From Poa pratensis (Eukaryota > Streptophyta > Magnoliopsida > Poales > Poaceae), in the NCBI GenBank assembly GCA_947311845.1, contig CAMZMU010000013.1, forward strand, positions 1,235,027 through 1,299,026: a DNA stretch of 64,000 nucleotides, written 5' to 3'. Shown in pieces: positions 1 to 11,759 of this stretch. Within the stretch, counting starts at the first letter, position 1, and every line of letters starts with the position of its first letter. The position numbers and the translations under genes are program-made. Under the pieces are notes generated by a model. It was given only the letters and a program-made list of their open reading frames with translations, searched no databases and was not told where the DNA came from.

Positions 1-1308
1 CCGAAACTCCGGCGAGGTCCTGGCGGTGATTCTGTGCATGAAACAGAGGAGAAAAAGGGGCGTGTGAGTGCGGTGGTGATGGAGAAGAGTGTCCAGGCCA
101 GAGAGAAGCGAAAGGGGGAGAGACACGGCGTGGCCGTGGTCGACACCCACCTTCTTCTCCGGCAGCACCTGGCCGTGGTCGACCAAGGCAGCGAGGGCTG
201 CGGCTGCGTGCTCGCCCTCCTGGCGGTGCACGAGTGAGGGTGGAGCAAGGGGGAGAGAGTGGTGCGGAGTGGAGAGGGAGTGAGGCTCAGGTGCTCTATT
301 TAAGCTCGGAGCTCGGTCCATGGTGGACGTGGTGCGGGAGAGGTCCAGAGAGAGGGAGAGGCTGCCGATGGTTGTCTGGGGGGGCGCAGGTGAGCTGTGG
401 AGTGGCTGGGCGCGGCCACGCGTCGAGGGGTGCAGTGGAGCGCCGAGGTCGACAGCGGTGTCCCTGGGTAGGCCATGGCGCACGGCAAGCATGGGCGCGT
501 GCTAAGGGGGACGTTCGTGGAGCTGTGGCGGCAATCCGACCGTGTCTTCTGGAGCAGAAGAGCGAGGGAGACAGGAAGGGCATGGCGCGGGGCCACCACG
601 GCGTCTCCACCATCCTCTGCCACAGTGGCAGACATGGCACAGTGGCGGCGACCATGGCGGCGACCACGGCGACCTTCTCCAGCTCAATTTCTTCGGCGCC
701 AGCAAGTGGGGGTGGTGAGTGGAGTGAGAGGGAGTGAGTGAGGGCAGAGATTCGACGAACTTCGATCGAAATCGATCGAATCCATCTCGGATTGGGGATG
801 AACACGGCTCTGCCACCAAGTGTTCGACGAAATGCTTGAACTAAAATTAATTTCTAATTTCTGAAATTTATTTTCATAATTTGCTTAACATATGTTTATC
901 AAGATTTGTGGTGTTGTTTAATTATTTATTTGACAAGTGCAACATAGCACATTTCTTGATTTGAATAAGATAAAGAAATATATGGAATTTAAATTTAGGT
1001 TTTTGAAATTAATATTTGGAGAGGGAAAAGTTGTAGGAATAAAATGAGAGTGATTACATTATCACTCCACTGAATTTTATTTGGAAAGAAAAATTAATTT
1101 CTCACTTGGAGAAATTGTGTGACACTTGTCACATGATTTTATTGTTTTAACTTCTCTTATTTTATTTCTTTGTTTTTCTTCAAGTTCCTAATCAGAGCAA
1201 CAGACATCACAAGCAACAATATACAATCAACACATATAATACAACAAAAGTTTTTGTTGGCCCACATCTTTGGAATAATAATACTTAGTATAATTTTGGG
1301 ATGTCACA
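1..1308 (-). repeat. 3' LTR, partial (Gypsy element)
   Basis: On the minus strand it begins TGTGACATCCC at 1308, next to the polypurine tract, and continues beyond the left edge. It aligns with about 16,419-17,727, apart from a rearranged patch near 840-895. A TTAAATAG TATA-like stretch near 295-305 on the minus strand is a candidate LTR promoter element. The GC-rich segment 1-740 is open in several frames on both strands but shows no recognisable protein. Confidence 0.9.
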
Positions 1309-1311
1309 GAT

Positions 1312-1325
1312 CCCCCCCCCCTTAA
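1312..1325 (-). other. Polypurine tract of the Gypsy element
   Basis: A run of ten C on the plus strand (1312-1321) reads as AAGGGGGGGGGG on the minus strand, three bases before the LTR start. This is the expected plus-strand priming site for reverse transcription. Confidence 0.8.
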
Positions 1326-1354
1326 AATAAATCTCGTCCCGAGATTTGCTAGGC

Positions 1355-1768
1355 TTAGGCACTAAAGAGGTTTGGGAATTCGCTTTTAAGATAGTCTTCG
1401 CGTTCCCAAGTTGCTTCTTCTTCGGAATGGTTAGTCCACTGGACTTTGTAGAACTTGATCGCGCGCCTCCGGGTAAGACGAACATCTTCGTCGAGAATCT
1501 TGATGGGTCCCTCACGATAAGTCAGGTCATGGTTCAGGTCGATGGAGAGGTGGTCGATGTTCTTAAAAACATCGGGCTGGTCGGGAACTTCAAGACATTT
1601 CCGGAGCAAGGAAATGTGGAAGACATCGTGATATTCTGATAACTCTTGGGGCAACTCCAGTTGATAGGATACTTCTCCTCGACGAGCAATGATCTTGAAA
1701 GGTCCAATATACCTTGGCGCTAATTTTCCTTTGACATGGAAACGCTGCATACCCTTGAGTGGTGTCAC
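1355..1768 (-). pseudogene. Integrase C-terminal tail with chromodomain-like end (Gypsy pol)
   Basis: This is the end of the pol polyprotein. It reads through the typical post-core segment (LAPRYIGPF, then FHISLLRKC) and ends with KVQWTNHSEEEATWERED, the chromodomain-like tail of plant chromoviral integrases. It is in a different frame from the integrase core, so a frameshift lies near 1770-1830. The reading frame stays open almost to the polypurine tract, where an inverted repeat (AAATCTCG / CGAGATTT, 1328-1346) marks the end of pol. In intact relatives this tail guides integration into particular chromatin. Confidence 0.85.
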
Positions 1769-2580
1769 TCGGAGATAGACATAATCTCGGACACTGAAAG
1801 TGACATCACGACGCTTGGGATAGCGTAGCTCTTCTGACGGGATTGGGCAGTTTTGAGACGCTCACGGATAAGCTGAACTTGCTCTTCAGCTTCACGGAGG
1901 GTATCTGGTCCAAATAATTTGCCTTCTCCGGTGTCGGACCAATTCAGGGGCGTACGACACTTCTTGCCGTAAAGGGCTTCAAAAGGGGCCATTTGCAGAC
2001 TAGACTGGTAGCTATTGTTATAGGAGAACTCTGCAAACGGAAGACAATCTTCCCACTTGGAACCATAGGATAGAACACATGCGCGAAGCATGTCCTCCAA
2101 TATCTGGTTCACTCGCTCAGTTTGGCCTCCGGTCTGGGGATGATAAGCTGTGCTAAATGCTAACTTGGTTCCGAGGGCTTCGTGAAGGGATTTCCAGAAC
2201 CTTGAAGTGAATTGCGTGCCTCTATCAGATACAATCTTCTTAGGCACACCATGCAGGCTTACTATTCTGGAAATATACAAGTCCGCTAACTGAACTCCGG
2301 TGTGAGTGGTCTTGACAGGAATAAAATGGGCAACCTTGGTCAGTCGATCAACGATGACCCAGATTGAATCATGGCCTCGGTTGGATCTTGGAAGTCCGGT
2401 AATAAAATCCATTCCAATTTCATCCCACTTCCACTCAGGAATTTTCAAAGGTTGAAGCAATCCAGCGGGTCGCTGATGTTCAGCCTTGACTCGCTGACAG
2501 ATATCACACTTGGCTACGAAAGAACCAATCTCTCGCTTCATTCCATGCCACCAAAATCTCTCACGAAGGTCTTGGTACAT
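1765..2580 (-). pseudogene. Integrase core (Gypsy pol)
   Basis: This is the rve integrase that inserts the cDNA into the host genome. The zinc-binding region ends in CDICQ, and the three catalytic acids of the DDE core are visible: Asp in GMDFITG, Asp in VSDRGTQF and Glu in GGQTERVNQ. The core itself is open for about 270 residues. The upstream half of the zinc-binding region and the downstream tail are in other frames, so no continuous pol can be read. Confidence 0.92.
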
Positions 2581-2804
2581 TTTGTTCCGCCGGGGTGGAT
2601 TGAATAAGGGGTCTCATGGGCTTCCTTCAGGATTAACTCCTTAAGTTCCATGACATTGGGCACACAGATACGGCCATTGAATCTCAGCACTCCTTCAGCA
2701 TCTTCGGTAAAACCGGGTGCTTTGCCGAGAGAAATCTTCTTTTAATTCCTTCAATGCTTTCATGATCTTTTTGGGCTTCCTTGATTTGATCCATCAGGTT
2801 GGGG

Positions 2805-3288
2805 CTAATCTAAATTGGCGAGATATCCATGGCTAACAAGCTCTAGTCCAAAATCTTTGAACTCTTTGAACAAGGCTGGCTGTTCGGCTTGGATCAAGGC
2901 ATTCAGGGTGCAAGGTTTGCGACTAAGGGCATCGGCAACTACATTAGCCTTTCCGGGGTGATAGTGGATTCCAATATCATAATCCTTGATTAATTCCATC
3001 CATCTCCTCTGCCAGGTTCAACTCCTTCTGGGTGAAGATATACTTCAAGCTCTTATGATCCGTATAGATCTCGCAGCGATGTCCCGCAAGATAGGGACGC
3101 CACGTCTTAAGAGCAAGAACAACAGCAGCTAACTCCAGATCATGGGTTGGATAATTCTCTTCATGCGGTCGCAACTGTCGGGACAGATACGACACAACTT
3201 TGCCTTCTTGCATCAGAACGCAACCAAGTCCGAGGCGTGATGCATCGCAATACACGTCGAAACTCTTGGTGACGTCTGGCATAATCAA
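2805..3288 (-). pseudogene. RNase H domain (Gypsy pol)
   Basis: This is the RNase H that degrades the RNA strand of the replication hybrid. [13 protein letters not shown] contains the first catalytic Asp, [14 protein letters not shown] the Glu, and [11 protein letters not shown] the next Asp. A frameshift near 2990 moves the end ([16 protein letters not shown], the usual junction to the integrase zinc-binding region) into another frame. Confidence 0.9.
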
Positions 3289-3559
3289 GATGGGGTTGAG
3301 GTCAGTCTCTTCTTCAATTCTTGGAAACTATCTTCACACTTCTGAGTCCATTCAAATTTCTTGTCCTTCTTCAACAGTTGGGTCATGGGTTTGGCTATAC
3401 TGGAGAATCCTTCAACGAACTTGCGGTAATAACCGCTAGTCCGAGAAAGCTTCGGATTTCAGTCACACTGGTTGGGGCTTTCCAGTCAACAATGGCTTGG
3501 ATCTTCTCGGGTCAACAGAAATTCCTCCAGCAGACACAACATGTCCGAGAAATGCCACT

Positions 3560-4204
3560 TCACTAAGCCAAAACTCACACTTGCTAAGCTTGGCATACAG
3601 CTGGTGCTTTCGGAGGGTCTCCAAAACTAGACGCAGGTGTTCAGCATGCTCTTCTTCGGTCTTGGAATAAATAAGGATGTCATCGAGGAAACTACCACGA
3701 ACTTGTCGAGGTACTCCATGAAAATCTTGTTCATGAGATTCATGAAATAGGCTGGGGCATTGGTCAGACCAAAGGACATCACGGTGTATTCAAACAAACC
3801 GTAACGGGTGGTGAAGGCGGTCTTGGGAATGTCTGACTCTCGATTTTCAACTGATGATATCCTGTCCGAAGATCGATCTTGGAAAAGACTCGGGCTCCGT
3901 TCATCTGATCGAACAGATCCTCGATCTTGGGAAGAGGATACTTGTTTTTAATGGTTACGTCGTTTAGCTTGCGATAATCCACACACAGGCGTGTGGTACC
4001 GTCTCTTTTGTCCACAAAAATGATGGGTGATCCCCAAGGTGAAGCGCTTGGGCGAACAAGACCTTTGCTGAGCATATCAGCCAACTGCTTCTTCAATTCA
4101 ACCAGTTCTTCCGGATTCATCCGATAAGGTCTTTGGGATATAGGGTGTTCCTGGATAAGTTCAATTATGAACTCAATATCCCGGTCTGGCGGCATACCAG
4201 GCAA
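3560..4204 (-). pseudogene. Reverse transcriptase fragments (Gypsy pol)
   Basis: The first half is open: [13 protein letters not shown], then [24 protein letters not shown] and [13 protein letters not shown], all standard Ty3/Gypsy RT motifs including the first catalytic Asp in KIDL. The frame breaks near 3830. The active-site FxDD box falls at about 3680-3700 and is itself out of frame: DKFVVV is followed by a shift just before the two Asp codons. This copy therefore cannot make a working polymerase. Confidence 0.9.
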
Positions 4205-4274
4205 CTCTTCAGGGAAAACATCTCGGAATAGGTGAACAACACGGATCTCATCTAGGGTGGGTCGAGCTATGCCC

Positions 4275-4862
4275 TCATGGCAGCCTGGTTGGAATGACTA
4301 GCTTTGACACATATTCCACTTCGACCTCTTTGTCGGTGGTGATGGATACAGCTCTTCTGGCGCAGTCTATTCGACCATGGTACTTGGCTAGCCAATTCAT
4401 ACCAAGTATAACATCTATGCCTTGGGTTCCCAGAACGATTAAGTCGACTGGAAACTTTTCTCCTTTGATCTCAAGGGAAACGTCGGGGCAAAACAACTTG
4501 GTCTCTACGGTGGATTCTGGGATTTGGATGACCATGGGTTTGGGTAAGAGACTTCCGACTAAACCTCCCTTAGCAACAAATTCTTGGGTAACAAAGGAAT
4601 GGGTAGCACCAGAATCAAACAGAACAGTTGCAGGTACTGAGTTGACAAGGAACGTACCCAGCACAACATCTGGCGCATCCTGGGCTTCTTCAGCATTGAT
4701 GTGGTGCAGACGGCCCTTGGCAACAGCAACATTTCCGCGGGGTGCGGCATTCTTGCCATTTCCATTACGGCCTTGACCATTGTTCGGTGCCGGTGCATTG
4801 GGGCGCTGAACATTCCTCTTAGGATTGGGGCATTCTCTGGAGTAGTGACCCTTGTGCCGCAT
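4275..4862 (-). pseudogene. Zinc-knuckle second half and aspartic protease (Gypsy gag-pol)
   Basis: The segment opens with KGHYSREC, the second half of a CCHC zinc knuckle whose first half (VCFECG) lies in the previous frame, so a frameshift at about 4860 splits the knuckle. The retroviral-type aspartic protease follows: LFDSGATHSFV carries the catalytic Asp, and VILGMNWLAKYHG is the flap-distal conserved motif. In an intact element the protease releases gag, RT and integrase from the polyprotein. Confidence 0.9.
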
Positions 4863-5821
4863 TCAAAGCAGACAACATTGGCATTGCGGTTGAAGTTGTT
4901 GAAGTTTCCTCCGGGACGGTTATTGTCATTGGGGCGGTTGAAGTTGTTTGGGCGGTTAGGGAAATTGGGCGTGGAGCTTGTGGTGGTCGATAGGCAGGCT
5001 TGGGGCTGCTGAAAGATACGAGGCTTCTGGTTGCTCGAACCTTCCTGAGCATTCATCCTCCTCTTACGACCTTCAAACATAGACTTGCGCTTGGTCTCCA
5101 GCTGGATGGCTTTGTCCACAAGTGACTCCAAATCAAGAAGTCATGGATAACCAAAGCACACTGCAGTTCATCATGAAGTCCATTCAGAAACGCTCCATCT
5201 TCTTCTTCTCGTGTCGGTGTCATCAGGAGCATACCGAGATAAGTCGGTAAACTCATCAAGATAACCGACCACATCTTTACTTCCCTGCCTCAGCTTGCGG
5301 AATTCATCCTTCTTCCTCTCGATGAGTCCGCCAGGAATGTGCTTCTTGCGGAACTTCTCCTGGAACTCAGCCCAGTTGATAACATGGCCAACTTGCTGGA
5401 GAGCCTTGGTAGCTTCCCACCAAGCTCGTGCAGGTCCAGCAAGATAGTGGGTTGCATACAGAACTTCTCAGGTTCTCCCACGGCAGCAACTTCCAGGTTG
5501 TTCTCGATGGTGCGAAGCCAATCATCGGCTTCCAGTGGGTGAAGTCCCTTGGAATAGGTAGGTGGGTTGGTCTTCTGGAAATCGCTCAAAGTGGATCGCT
5601 GGTTTCCATCACCATTGCCATTGCCACCATTGTTGTTGTTGTTATTGTTGTTATTGTTGTTGAGATGGGCGGCAGCGATCTGCTGCAGGGCAGCGAGATG
5701 AGCTTGACGCTCCTCCCGGGCAGCTTGGTTCCTCCATGATAAGCGCAAGAAGTTGGGCGGGGGTCGGGTTTGGTGGTGGTGGTGGTCCTCCATCCGAGCT
5801 GGTGCGACGAGTGTCCACCAT
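4860..5821 (-). pseudogene. Gag capsid gene (Gypsy)
   Basis: The likely start is the ATG at 5821 (MVDTRRTSSDGG), the usual N-terminus for this type of grass Gypsy gag. An acid/Gln region, an Asn homopolymer of about 11 residues (5626-5660), then the capsid core follow (STLSDFQKTNPP, LEADDWLRTIENNLEVAAVG). The frame changes several times (near 5760, 5450, 5270 and 5130). The end is Asn/Arg/Pro-rich, leading into the zinc knuckle. Gag forms the virus-like particle that packages the RNA. Confidence 0.85.
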
Positions 5822-6115
5822 CCTGAAGCACACCGGGTATAAGAGGCAAGGCAAAAAGGTTTCGACTAAGGGAAAAGACGATTTCGCAAAGTGGTTGATT
5901 AATTAAGGATTATATGGAAAATATTTTACACAGATCAAACAAGACTAACACACTTATATAACACAAACATCACATCAAGGAGTTCACAACATCAAGCTTA
6001 CAACATCGCCCTACATCTAATGTACATAATACATGGTTTCCAAAAGAACCACTACTTCGACTCGACTAGCGATAGGGGGTCAACCTAATCCTGCGGTAGT
6101 ACTCAAGTCACTCGC

Positions 6116-6934
6116 CTACTGAGGTGGAACCTCAGGCTCTGCTGCGTCAGCATCGGACTGGTAGGGTGGCTCCTCCGGGTCCTCCTCCTCGTCCTCGAGA
6201 ACTGCCTCTAGTGGCTCCTCCTCCTCGTCGTCCTCCTGCTCATAGTCCATCTCCTCCAGGAAGTCGTCATCGTCACTGAGGAAAGCGTTGTTCTCCTTGC
6301 GGAGATCCTCGCCCTCCTCCTCCATCTTGTTGGCCTGATGCTCCATATCCTCGATCATCTCGTCCTGCTCTGCCACCTTCTTGCGGAGCTTGGCGATGGT
6401 CCTCCTCAGCTGGGTCCTCTTCTTGAGAAGAGCGATCTTCTCTGCTTTAGCTGCGCCTCACGCTCGCGACTCTCACTGAGCGAGATGCGCTCAAAGCGAG
6501 ACCGAAGCCTAGCGCTCATCAGATCCTCCTGGGTGCGGTAGAGCATAATCTCCATGTCCAGGATGTACTCTCCAAACGTCGGGTGTAGAGGGGATCGGAT
6601 AGGGTGTCCATCATCAGTGCGCCTCCCGTAGAACCGGAAACGGGAGTTCACCAAGTCGGGCCAGCAGCCTCTGCATGGCACGACACAGTCCGTCGTCCCA
6701 GTGGACGTCCATGGTGGTGAAGATCAGCGTCCTGGATCCGGGAGACTTGATGTTCCCCCGAACAGACGACTCAACTAGCCAACACAGGTTCCCGTTGCCG
6801 AGAGTGTCAACCTGGGCTCCCTTAAACTCTGGAGCGGGGCGACCTAACAGCTTGCTCAACTCGAACAAGTCCTTCTCGAACATCAACTTGCCGTCCTTCT
6901 CAAGCTGAACGAACTCGGTGAAATGGATTGCCAT
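6116..6934 (-). pseudogene. Extra ORF between PBS and gag: N-terminal unknown domain plus acidic coiled coil
   Basis: It starts at 6934 (MAIHFTEFVQLEKDGKLMFE) and shifts frame near 6640 and again near 6390, giving three linked pieces of about 270 residues in total. The first 95 residues have a conserved-looking unknown domain (FKGAQVDTLGNGNLCW, SRTLIFTTMDVHWDDGLCRA). The middle has RFRFYGRRTDDG and FGEYILDMEIMLYRTQEDL. The end is a coiled coil rich in Glu/Lys followed by long Asp/Glu runs. Its place between primer site and gag, on the same strand, shows it belongs to the retrotransposon. I recognise the layout as recurrent in Triticeae Gypsy elements but know no function. Confidence 0.75.
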
Positions 6935-7218
6935 CTACAATTTTTAGCAAAATTTTAAGTTAGTGAGATGACAAGTGTACAAAATTTTAAATTTAGTGAG
7001 GCAACAAGTGAGCAAAATTTTAAGCTTAATGGGATGACAAGTGTGCAAAATTTTAAGGATACAAGGAAAATGTAAATTAATGAGAGTAAAATTTTGCATA
7101 AGTAAGAGGATTGGGATAAGCAATTTTTGAAAATACTTCACTCCTTTATTTTTAGAAATTAACTTTTGTAACACCTATCTAGCGACCATGCTAATCTAAG
7201 GTCTCTTAAAGTCAGGAT

Positions 7219-7231
7219 GGCTCTGATACCA
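7219..7231 (-). other. Primer-binding site, initiator Met-tRNA
   Basis: The minus strand reads TGGTATCAGAGCC, complementary to the 3' end of plant initiator methionine tRNA. It lies four bases inside the LTR end at 7236 and fixes the 5' boundary of the internal region. Confidence 0.88.
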
Positions 7232-8763
7232 GCTCTGTGGGGACCCCGGACTAGCCGTCCGAAATACCGATTATGCTTAACACAACGATCCCGTGATCAG
7301 TCTGTCGTTGCACATAATCCGAACTGAGTACCATAGTTTACATCCATTACAATACCGAATTAAAGTCTTACATAAATGGTCATTTAGACCAAGTCTTACA
7401 TAGGTGCATTCATGGGCCAAACCAAAATATTCAGCGGAAGCTACGGCGTAGTAGACATCATATCCTAACAACAACCCGACAGGCAGCTGACTTATGGAGA
7501 TCCCTAGTTCGCATAGAAGTCGCCATATCCTCCTCAGCGTAGTGCTCCTCGAAGTCTGGCTAAGACAATAGCCAGGGACGAAACCAATATGAGTACATTT
7601 GATTGTACTCGCAAACTACCCCAACATGAGTATGCACTAGTTTTATTTTAATTTCAGACTTTTATTTATTTAAAACATCTCTATATCTTTATTGAAAAAG
7701 GTAAGAAGAATTTTATAACTATCTTAAATAAAATCACCATTTTATCTGTTTCTCCAAAACTCCTCCTTTTTCCGACCATAGCCGTCATGGTCCATTTGCC
7801 TCCAACAACTCATACCGATCCGTTGGTATGGATGTATAAAATATTCTCCATTTCATTTTCTTTTTAAAACTCAAAGTCTTTCAAAAACTTGCACATGGTC
7901 TTAGGACAGCCTCCAACTGTTCATATCCGAGGACTCGGCTATTCCAATAGTTTTACACTCTACAGAGGTAGCACACTTTTCCCACATCCATCCGATAACT
8001 CATCGTGTCAGCCACATCCCGCCATACAAGGTGTATGCGAAGTTGAGTCATTGACCCTAGCCTGTCCTTGCTCATGCTAGTATAGGACCCGTCCCATATG
8101 ACACTTTCCATCAACATTTAACCCAGCACGTCGGAATCTAAGTGTGAGGACTCATAGTTTTGCCCGGCGGTGTATAGGAAACATCCTTCTATCCACCACA
8201 TGTGCGAGGACCATCCTTCTCCACATGTGCGAGGACCCGGGTCAGGGGGTAGGTCACCGAACCATCCCCTCATGCATAACGGAGTCATCTCCGTCGATGA
8301 GGCATCCCATACTAATAAGAGCAAATTATATGACTAAACCCTTTCCCATATGTGGGTAAATGTGGTCGCACAAGGTAAGATTGGTCGTCATAGTACTAGG
8401 ACACACTGTGCATTTTTCATAAACATCACCCTTCTCCACTTCTCCACTTCAACACCGACATCTCAGCATTCCACCTTCATACAAGTATTTTCAAAGCAGT
8501 TTTGAGTAAACAATATTTTTATTCCCATCCTATAGTTTGATATACACTATCTTATACTAGTTGAATGCCCGTGCTTTGCCACGACATCTTAATTTTTTTC
8601 CGTCATTGCACATGTAAACATGAAGTGCACATAAATATTCATGTATTTTAAAAATATAGTCATGTAGTAATTCAAATGCATATATATGTCTCAAATTTGT
8701 CGGCAAGCTTTAATATAGTAGAGACTAATGATCATCAAGAAAGCAGCTCAAAATGTGGTCCAG

Positions 8764-9021
8764 CTACATCAATATGAAATGGGCATGGGGGAGGCCCCTC
8801 TTCTGGAACTCTACCACATAAACGTATGCCATCGGAGCGCCTGAGATATGCTTCTCGGTCATCACCTCTTTCATCGTCTCAAGTTTGGACCTGAACACTT
8901 GGGCCACGAGATCTGGTTGGTCATGCAGGGTTTGGCCTGGAAGCAACGCGTCTTGTATCTCGTGCCAGTTTGGGTTGCAGGTCATCGTCAGTAAGATGCG
9001 AGGCTTTGCTGTACTCGCCAT
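8764..9021 (-). pseudogene. Helitron RepHel fragment, HUH Rep domain part
   Basis: This 85-codon reading frame covers part of the rolling-circle replication initiator of Helitron transposase. It reads PRILLTMTCNPNWHEI, a conserved RepHel block, then VYVVEFQKRGLPHAHFILM, whose HAH is the metal-binding HUH motif. The tyrosine motif that cuts DNA and the whole Pif1-like helicase are absent; the frame stops right after the HUH block. It reads in the same direction as the Helitron ends and lies 200 bp from the 3' terminus, as expected for an internally deleted autonomous element. Confidence 0.88.
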
Positions 9022-11255
9022 CTACATAATAAGGAAACAAACATTCATTCTCTAAGTTGAGGGTTCTTGAACCAGTCAACTCAAGTTAAACAATTAATGG
9101 GTATGCTTGTGAGAATAAAGTGACGAATGAATACCCCATGTAACTCACATCTCTGATTCTATCGGAGAAAACGTTGGTGCATACCAAATTGAAGAGCTCA
9201 TCTCTAATTCTAGGTACATACCTTTTCAGGGGCAAAAAAGGTAGGCATCGACCAAAAGCCAATTACTTGGGTATCAATCTTTTAGGAAGTGGTCCTGAAA
9301 AACAAAATGTAATGTAAAATTCAAATTTCAATTTCGTAGGGCATGGGGTCTAGAATAAATCATATCAGATCATGTAGACGAATATCTAAAAAGAGAATGA
9401 TTTGGTACAGGCCAATAACATTTAAGCAAACACATAATTTAGAGAACACAAATCATTTTACCGTTAAACAACCACATAGTTTAGCTTGTCATAAGATAAC
9501 AAGGATCATTAGTCTAAAACCAATATAAATATGATTCTTATGAAGATTCTGTACTGCTCTTGATATCCATGCATAACACAAGCATCACCAAAGTGGCAAT
9601 AAAGTAGATAACCATGATTCCATTACAATCAGAAATGTAATAACATATTTCTCCAAAAAAAAATGATTGGGAACTAAAGACAGAATGACACCGAACCACA
9701 CATTCAACATATCATAGTCGTCATGTTAAATGCAACCATGAAGATTTTTTAAATAAAGATTTATCGCTGGATAATTAATATTCTTAAATTAAATATAGAG
9801 GGGGCTTCAATAGGGCAACAGTCCTAGGGCGCCTTAGTGTTTTGTCAAGAAAACTACTATTCCCATAGTTTTAAAACGTCCTAAATGCTTTCAGAAGTGG
9901 AGTCAGATTAGGAATAACTCTCACCAGAAAACTTTCTAAAGGAAACTTCCCGAAAAACTAACATCACTTAATTAAACAGTGCATCCCACAAGCAAAGCGG
10001 AAGACAAAATCCCAGAAATACTTACCTTGAATAGGTAATCAAATAATGAGCAATTGAGGATATTTTTCAAGATGCTTGCTGTGACTTCTCCTCCTTACAG
10101 TATTCTTTTGGGAATCTAAAAATGTGGCACAGGTGACACTATGTCAAGCAACTGGTGCATGTTCTTTCAGAACAGTGACCTAGGGACCGTACCTTTTTGT
10201 TCTGGTTGAAGGAGGCTACAACAATGTATAGTGTTGTTAGTTCTCTGAATAAAGATCATGTCAAACAGAAAAGAAAAAACTCCTACCCACAGTACAGCAT
10301 ACCAAGGCAGTCCACACATGCAAAGCAAATAATATCAGACGACACACATGTTATCTATCAGATCTTCCTACATCTTCTAGCAATTTTTTTTCTTGTTTGG
10401 ACCAAGAAAATTTCAGCTTTGGACAAAAGAAATTGGCATCATACGGTGAATTCAATATCCAGATAGGCTGAAGAAAATATTTTACTTACCCATAGCCTAA
10501 TGGAAACACACAGCAGACCACTACTAATTGTTGATCTACAAAAGGACAATAGAATTGTAGATGGGTATCCCATAACTTATGTTTTCTATGTTTGGAATAC
10601 ACAATTCAACAATTTCGGCAAACTATGGTCAAGTGAAAACAATATAGTGACATGGAACAATACTTACCTATACACGACCTGATTATTGGCACCCAGGCAA
10701 AACTTTTAAAGTTGGTAAAATGACTGTAGTATGGAGGATTTGAAGGCATATAATATAAACACTTATGGGATTAGAGCTCTATTGTTGATCTATTTGCAAA
10801 ACACAACAAACACATCAAACTATTTGAGGTCAGTCCTATAAAGTACCTATTTCTCATGTTCACAGGGGTGCATCGTACTTTCCAGAACACAACAGACAAA
10901 TTCGAATTGTTTTAAGTAAGCCCCATAAAATGCATCACTCTCATTTTATACCGAAAAGACGAGAACCTGTTTGTATGCAGCATGCAAAATAGATGACCAT
11001 GACTCAACCTACATGACATATACTTACGGGCACACCAGTGATATATGCACTCAGATACTGAACTTGAGGCGCAATGAACTTGAGGCGCAATGAATACACA
11101 AAATTCTATTACCTACCGATCCAGATCAAGGAAATGGATCCTAGCAGAAGGTTACGGACGCTGGACTCCCTCCTGTACCTCGCAAGTTCTTCCACGATGC
11201 TACGATGTTCCCCTCCAGAAGCAGAACCACCACCTCCACCTGCAAAATAGATCAA

Positions 11256-11759
11256 TCAAACTGGAAACTCGAGCGGCATAGAAGGTTCAACAACTGTCCA
11301 TCGACTAAAGGAGCATTCATATTCGTGTCGAATCGCTCTGAAGTCCACATCTTCCATGTTACAACCAATTGTAACCCTGTGAATAACATACTTGCAACCA
11401 GGTTGCAGTATGCGGTTGAATCGCTCTACTTCCACATGTCCCCAAACATTAGCTTCAATTTTTGCCCCCTTGGATGTGTTTGAGAAGAAAAGGTAAGGTT
11501 GTCATAAAAATATCTTTACATTTTAGCAATTTATCAAAAAGGTTTTGGTACTTACATTCTTATCCATTAGAATGAAGGAAATGTTGTCACCATATTTATT
11601 AGGACGAAATTTTATGTCCACCCTGACGCAAATGCTCCACTTTGCGTAGAGAAGGGTATCTTGGAACTCAATATCATCAAAATCCTTAAACCTAGGGGTC
11701 TGTGGGGTTTCAGTGATGGTTGCATGGGTCCGCTTACTTGTAAGTCTAATGGGTTCCAT
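11256..11759 (-). pseudogene. RPA70-like (DUF223-type) OB-fold gene fragment carried by the Helitron
   Basis: Two exons are visible on the minus strand: 11,759-11,556 (68 codons, start MEPIRLTSKRT directly after an acceptor-like TTGTGTAG, donor GTAAGT) and 11,468-11,256 (70 codons plus TGA). The joined reading keeps frame. KWSICVRVDIKFRPN and ISFILMDKN, then ANVWGHVEVERF, LQPGCKYVIHRV and FSRWTVVEP follow the strand order of the first single-strand-DNA-binding OB fold of plant RPA1/DUF223 proteins. Only one OB fold is present, against three or four in full RPA1. Plant Helitrons often carry such RPA-like genes beside RepHel. Confidence 0.65.

Noticed and set aside
296..819. Long open frames on both strands in the GC-rich LTR part (also 16,700-17,321)
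   Set aside because: Open in several overlapping frames at once, low complexity (Pro/Arg/Ala/Ser), no recognisable domain. They recur only because the LTR is present twice.
7219..7231. A tRNA gene
   Set aside because: Only the 13 bases complementary to the tRNA 3' end are present; it is the retrotransposon primer site.
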